Position numbers and translations under genes: made by a program
Origin: a virus
IMG/VR virus record: IMGVR_UViG_3300020190_000341
Coordinates: 1-24,033 of that record
Direction: 5' to 3' (one strand)
DNA: 24,033 bases
The notes under the pieces: model-generated
What the model saw: the letters and a program-made list of their open reading frames with translations, nothing else
The model's database searches: none
What the model was told of the DNA's origin: nothing
In this document: in pieces, positions 22,593-24,033 of the stretch
Layout of the letters: each line of letters begins with the position of its first letter
How positions within the stretch are numbered: the stretch's first letter is position 1

Positions 22593-22737
22593 GTACCAAA
22601 AACACTTATTAGACGAAATTTATTACTTAGTGAAAGTTGTAGGATTCACTTACCACGACGTAACTCACATGCCAACTTACGAAAGAAAGTATTTTATTAA
22701 TAAACTTATTGAAGATAATCAAAAAGACCAAAACTAA
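22549..22737 (+). CDS. Frameshift extension (T part) of the tail assembly chaperone
   Basis: Open frame in +1 relative to the chaperone, overlapping its last 44 bases and continuing to the TAA at 22735-22737. Unique sequence reads SSEYQKHLLDEIYYLVKVVG and FTYHDVTHMPTYERKYFINK, a compact helical region typical of the domain fused C-terminally to G-type chaperones. Slippage at 22572-22578 would give about 298 residues: the first 246 of G joined to 52 from this frame. Separate initiation at ATG 22549 is the alternative, but no Shine-Dalgarno sequence precedes it and the first 10 residues are merely the other frame of the chaperone gene. Confidence 0.65.
   Translation: MMSLLGWSFFALSSEYQKHLLDEIYYLVKVVGFTYHDVTHMPTYERKYFINKLIEDNQKDQN
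22572..22578 (+). other. Putative programmed-frameshift slip site TTTTTTC
   Basis: Zero-frame codons TTT TTT CGC. Phe-tRNA on the second TTT can re-pair with TTC after a +1 step, or with TTT after a -2 step. Both lead into the extension frame. Confidence 0.5.
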
Positions 22738-22745
22738 TATTTATA
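22738..22745 (+). promoter_or_regulatory. TATTTATA motif upstream of the tape-measure gene
   Basis: It starts right after the TAA of the chaperone extension and leaves 12 bases to the ATG at 22758, close to the 13-base gap of the 3686 and 10793 genes. Confidence 0.45.
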
Positions 22746-22757
22746 AAATAAAAGAAT

Positions 22758-24033
22758 ATGTGGTTAACAATAACCGACCCTTTTAAAAGTAGTCAAACTA
22801 ATGTTTTGACTGACGTTTTTGTAAGTAACTTTGGGGGAAAACTCGAAAAGGCGTTAAATGATGCATTTACCCCCCTAAGATATGAAGATTTTTTCTTGAA
22901 ATTAGAAGCTTCTGCGGTAGGATTTAATAAAACCTTGGGTCTTGGTATGACGGAAAACTTGGAAGACCTTAGAGGTTTAATGTTTGATGTTTATAAAGAA
23001 GGTCAAGGGTTTGGATTTGCTCTTGAGGATTCTGGTAAATTTTTATCAACCATACAGGGTGATATGGGTAGAATAATCCCCATTAGTAAAGAAGTTACAA
23101 AAAATGCACTTATGTTTGGTAAAGCAATTGGGGATACGCCAGAAAACGTAGCAAAACTAATTGCCGGTATGACGGCCTATGGTGTGTCACAAGATAAGGC
23201 CGTTAAAACCATGAACAGAGTTGCTTTAGTTGCAAGGGCTTCAGGTTTAGATGCAAAAACTTTAACTGCAACCGTAGGTAAAGAATTATATAAAACACAA
23301 CTTTATGGATTCAAAGCAGGTGTTGATGGACTAACCAAAATGGCAGCTCAAGCCCAAAGACTTGGTTTTGATTTGTCTAAAGCACAAACCGTAGCAAATA
23401 GAATACTTGATGGCGGACCTGACAAGGCAATCGAAATGGCAAACACCTTACAGTCTCTTGGTGGAAACATTGGGGGATTAGGAGATGCTGGACAATTAAT
23501 TCATATGGCCATGTATGATATGGAAGGACTACAAGACCAAATAATAAAGGCATCGGCCTCTTCTGTTGAGTTTAACAAAAAAACGGGTCAATTCAAAATA
23601 CCTGCTGAAGAAATGTTGAGAATGAGACAACAGGCAGATGCTATGGGGATTACTTACGAAGACATGGCCAAGTCTGCAATATTGTTTAGAAAAGAACAAG
23701 AAATTACTTCACAAGTTGATTTATCAAAGTTAAATGACCAACAAAAAGAATTAGTTACAAGTTTATCAGAAATAGGTGAAGGTGGTGAAATTAAACTTGA
23801 CCTTCCTGGTTTTGATGAAAAAGGTAAAAACTTGGACCAAATAATGGCAGATGTTGCTGCTGGTAACGCAGAAGGACAAGCGTTCCAAAAAGCACTAGCG
23901 GAGTATGATAAAGAATCGAATAAGACCGATATTCAAATACAACAGGAAATGAATCGAACGGCTACTGCCCAACTTAGTGTATCAGAAAAAATGTTATTGT
24001 CACTACAGGCGATACAGAACCAATCAATATTTG
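22758..24033 (+). CDS. Tape-measure-like tail protein, N-terminal part (runs off the right edge)
   Basis: 425 complete codons are visible and the frame is still open at the end. It starts ATG at 22758. The sequence is highly helical and Ala/Lys/Gln-rich, with tape-measure-like stretches: ENVAKLIAGMTAYGVSQDKA, VARASGLDAKTLTATVGKEL, then GFDLSKAQTVANRILDGG and LQSLGGNIGGLGDAGQL. Position directly after the chaperone/frameshift locus and tube gene is diagnostic for the tape-measure protein. It sets tail length and is threaded through the tube. Only the N-terminal portion is seen, so total length and any hydrophobic segments or lytic domain cannot be judged. Cleavage or enzymatic domains further downstream remain possible. 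Confidence 0.8.
   Translation, partial: MWLTITDPFKSSQTNVLTDVFVSNFGGKLEKALNDAFTPLRYEDFFLKLEASAVGFNKTLGLGMTENLEDLRGLMFDVYKEGQGFGFALEDSGKFLSTIQGDMGRIIPISKEVTKNALMFGKAIGDTPENVAKLIAGMTAYGVSQDKAVKTMNRVALVARASGLDAKTLTATVGKELYKTQLYGFKAGVDGLTKMAAQAQRLGFDLSKAQTVANRILDGGPDKAIEMANTLQSLGGNIGGLGDAGQLIHMAMYDMEGLQDQIIKASASSVEFNKKTGQFKIPAEEMLRMRQQADAMGITYEDMAKSAILFRKEQEITSQVDLSKLNDQQKELVTSLSEIGEGGEIKLDLPGFDEKGKNLDQIMADVAAGNAEGQAFQKALAEYDKESNKTDIQIQQEMNRTATAQLSVSEKMLLSLQAIQNQSIF

Overview
The window is part of the genome of a tailed phage with a contractile tail, a distant T4-like myovirus. The evidence is a family-B replicative DNA polymerase, a gp18-type tail sheath, a gp19-type tail tube, neck/tail-completion candidates, a tail-chaperone/frameshift locus and the start of a tape-measure-like gene. 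The DNA is strongly AT-rich and uses the standard code. Almost no start codon has a Shine-Dalgarno sequence; leaders are A/T-rich instead, which fits a Bacteroidota-type host (inference). No tRNA, rRNA, integrase, IS element or CRISPR array was seen.

Layout. 1-1090 (minus): 5' end of a glycosyltransferase-like gene, invaded just upstream by a free-standing homing endonuclease (NUMOD3 plus Vsr-like nuclease). 1160-3686 (minus): five tightly packed genes, four of which overlap, ending in a clear intrinsic terminator; they include a stand-alone WYL-like protein and a protein with a CxxxH...CxxH metal-site-like motif. 3736-6419 (plus): a large appendage/structural protein with a Pro-Thr tandem repeat and a small virion-like protein. 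6420-9335 (plus): DNA polymerase behind two 30-bp-spaced repeats. 9332-14785 (minus): small beta protein, neck protein, a zincin-superoxide dismutase fusion, and an SNF2 helicase carrying an intein. 14839-24033 (plus): tail module with connector-like protein, gp15-like protein, sheath, a 45-aa protein, a HAD phosphatase-like protein, tube, chaperone with frameshift extension, and tape measure (runs off the end). A minus-strand ribbon-helix-helix-like gene sits between the gp15-like and sheath genes.

How it fits together. Most virion genes are preceded by TATTTATA, the reverse complement of the T4 late motif TATAAATA; the DNA polymerase gene lacks it and has its own repeats. This suggests separate late and early/middle regulation. 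The most unusual items are the single-ORF fusion of an HExxH gluzincin-like domain with a complete Mn-type superoxide dismutase; a 367-residue intein in the helicase P-loop that has Phe instead of Cys at position 1 but carries the Trp/Cys/Thr triad of class 3 inteins; a homing endonuclease that seems to have taken over the start region of the glycosyltransferase gene; and a T6C frameshift site that would join the tail chaperone to a 52-codon extension.
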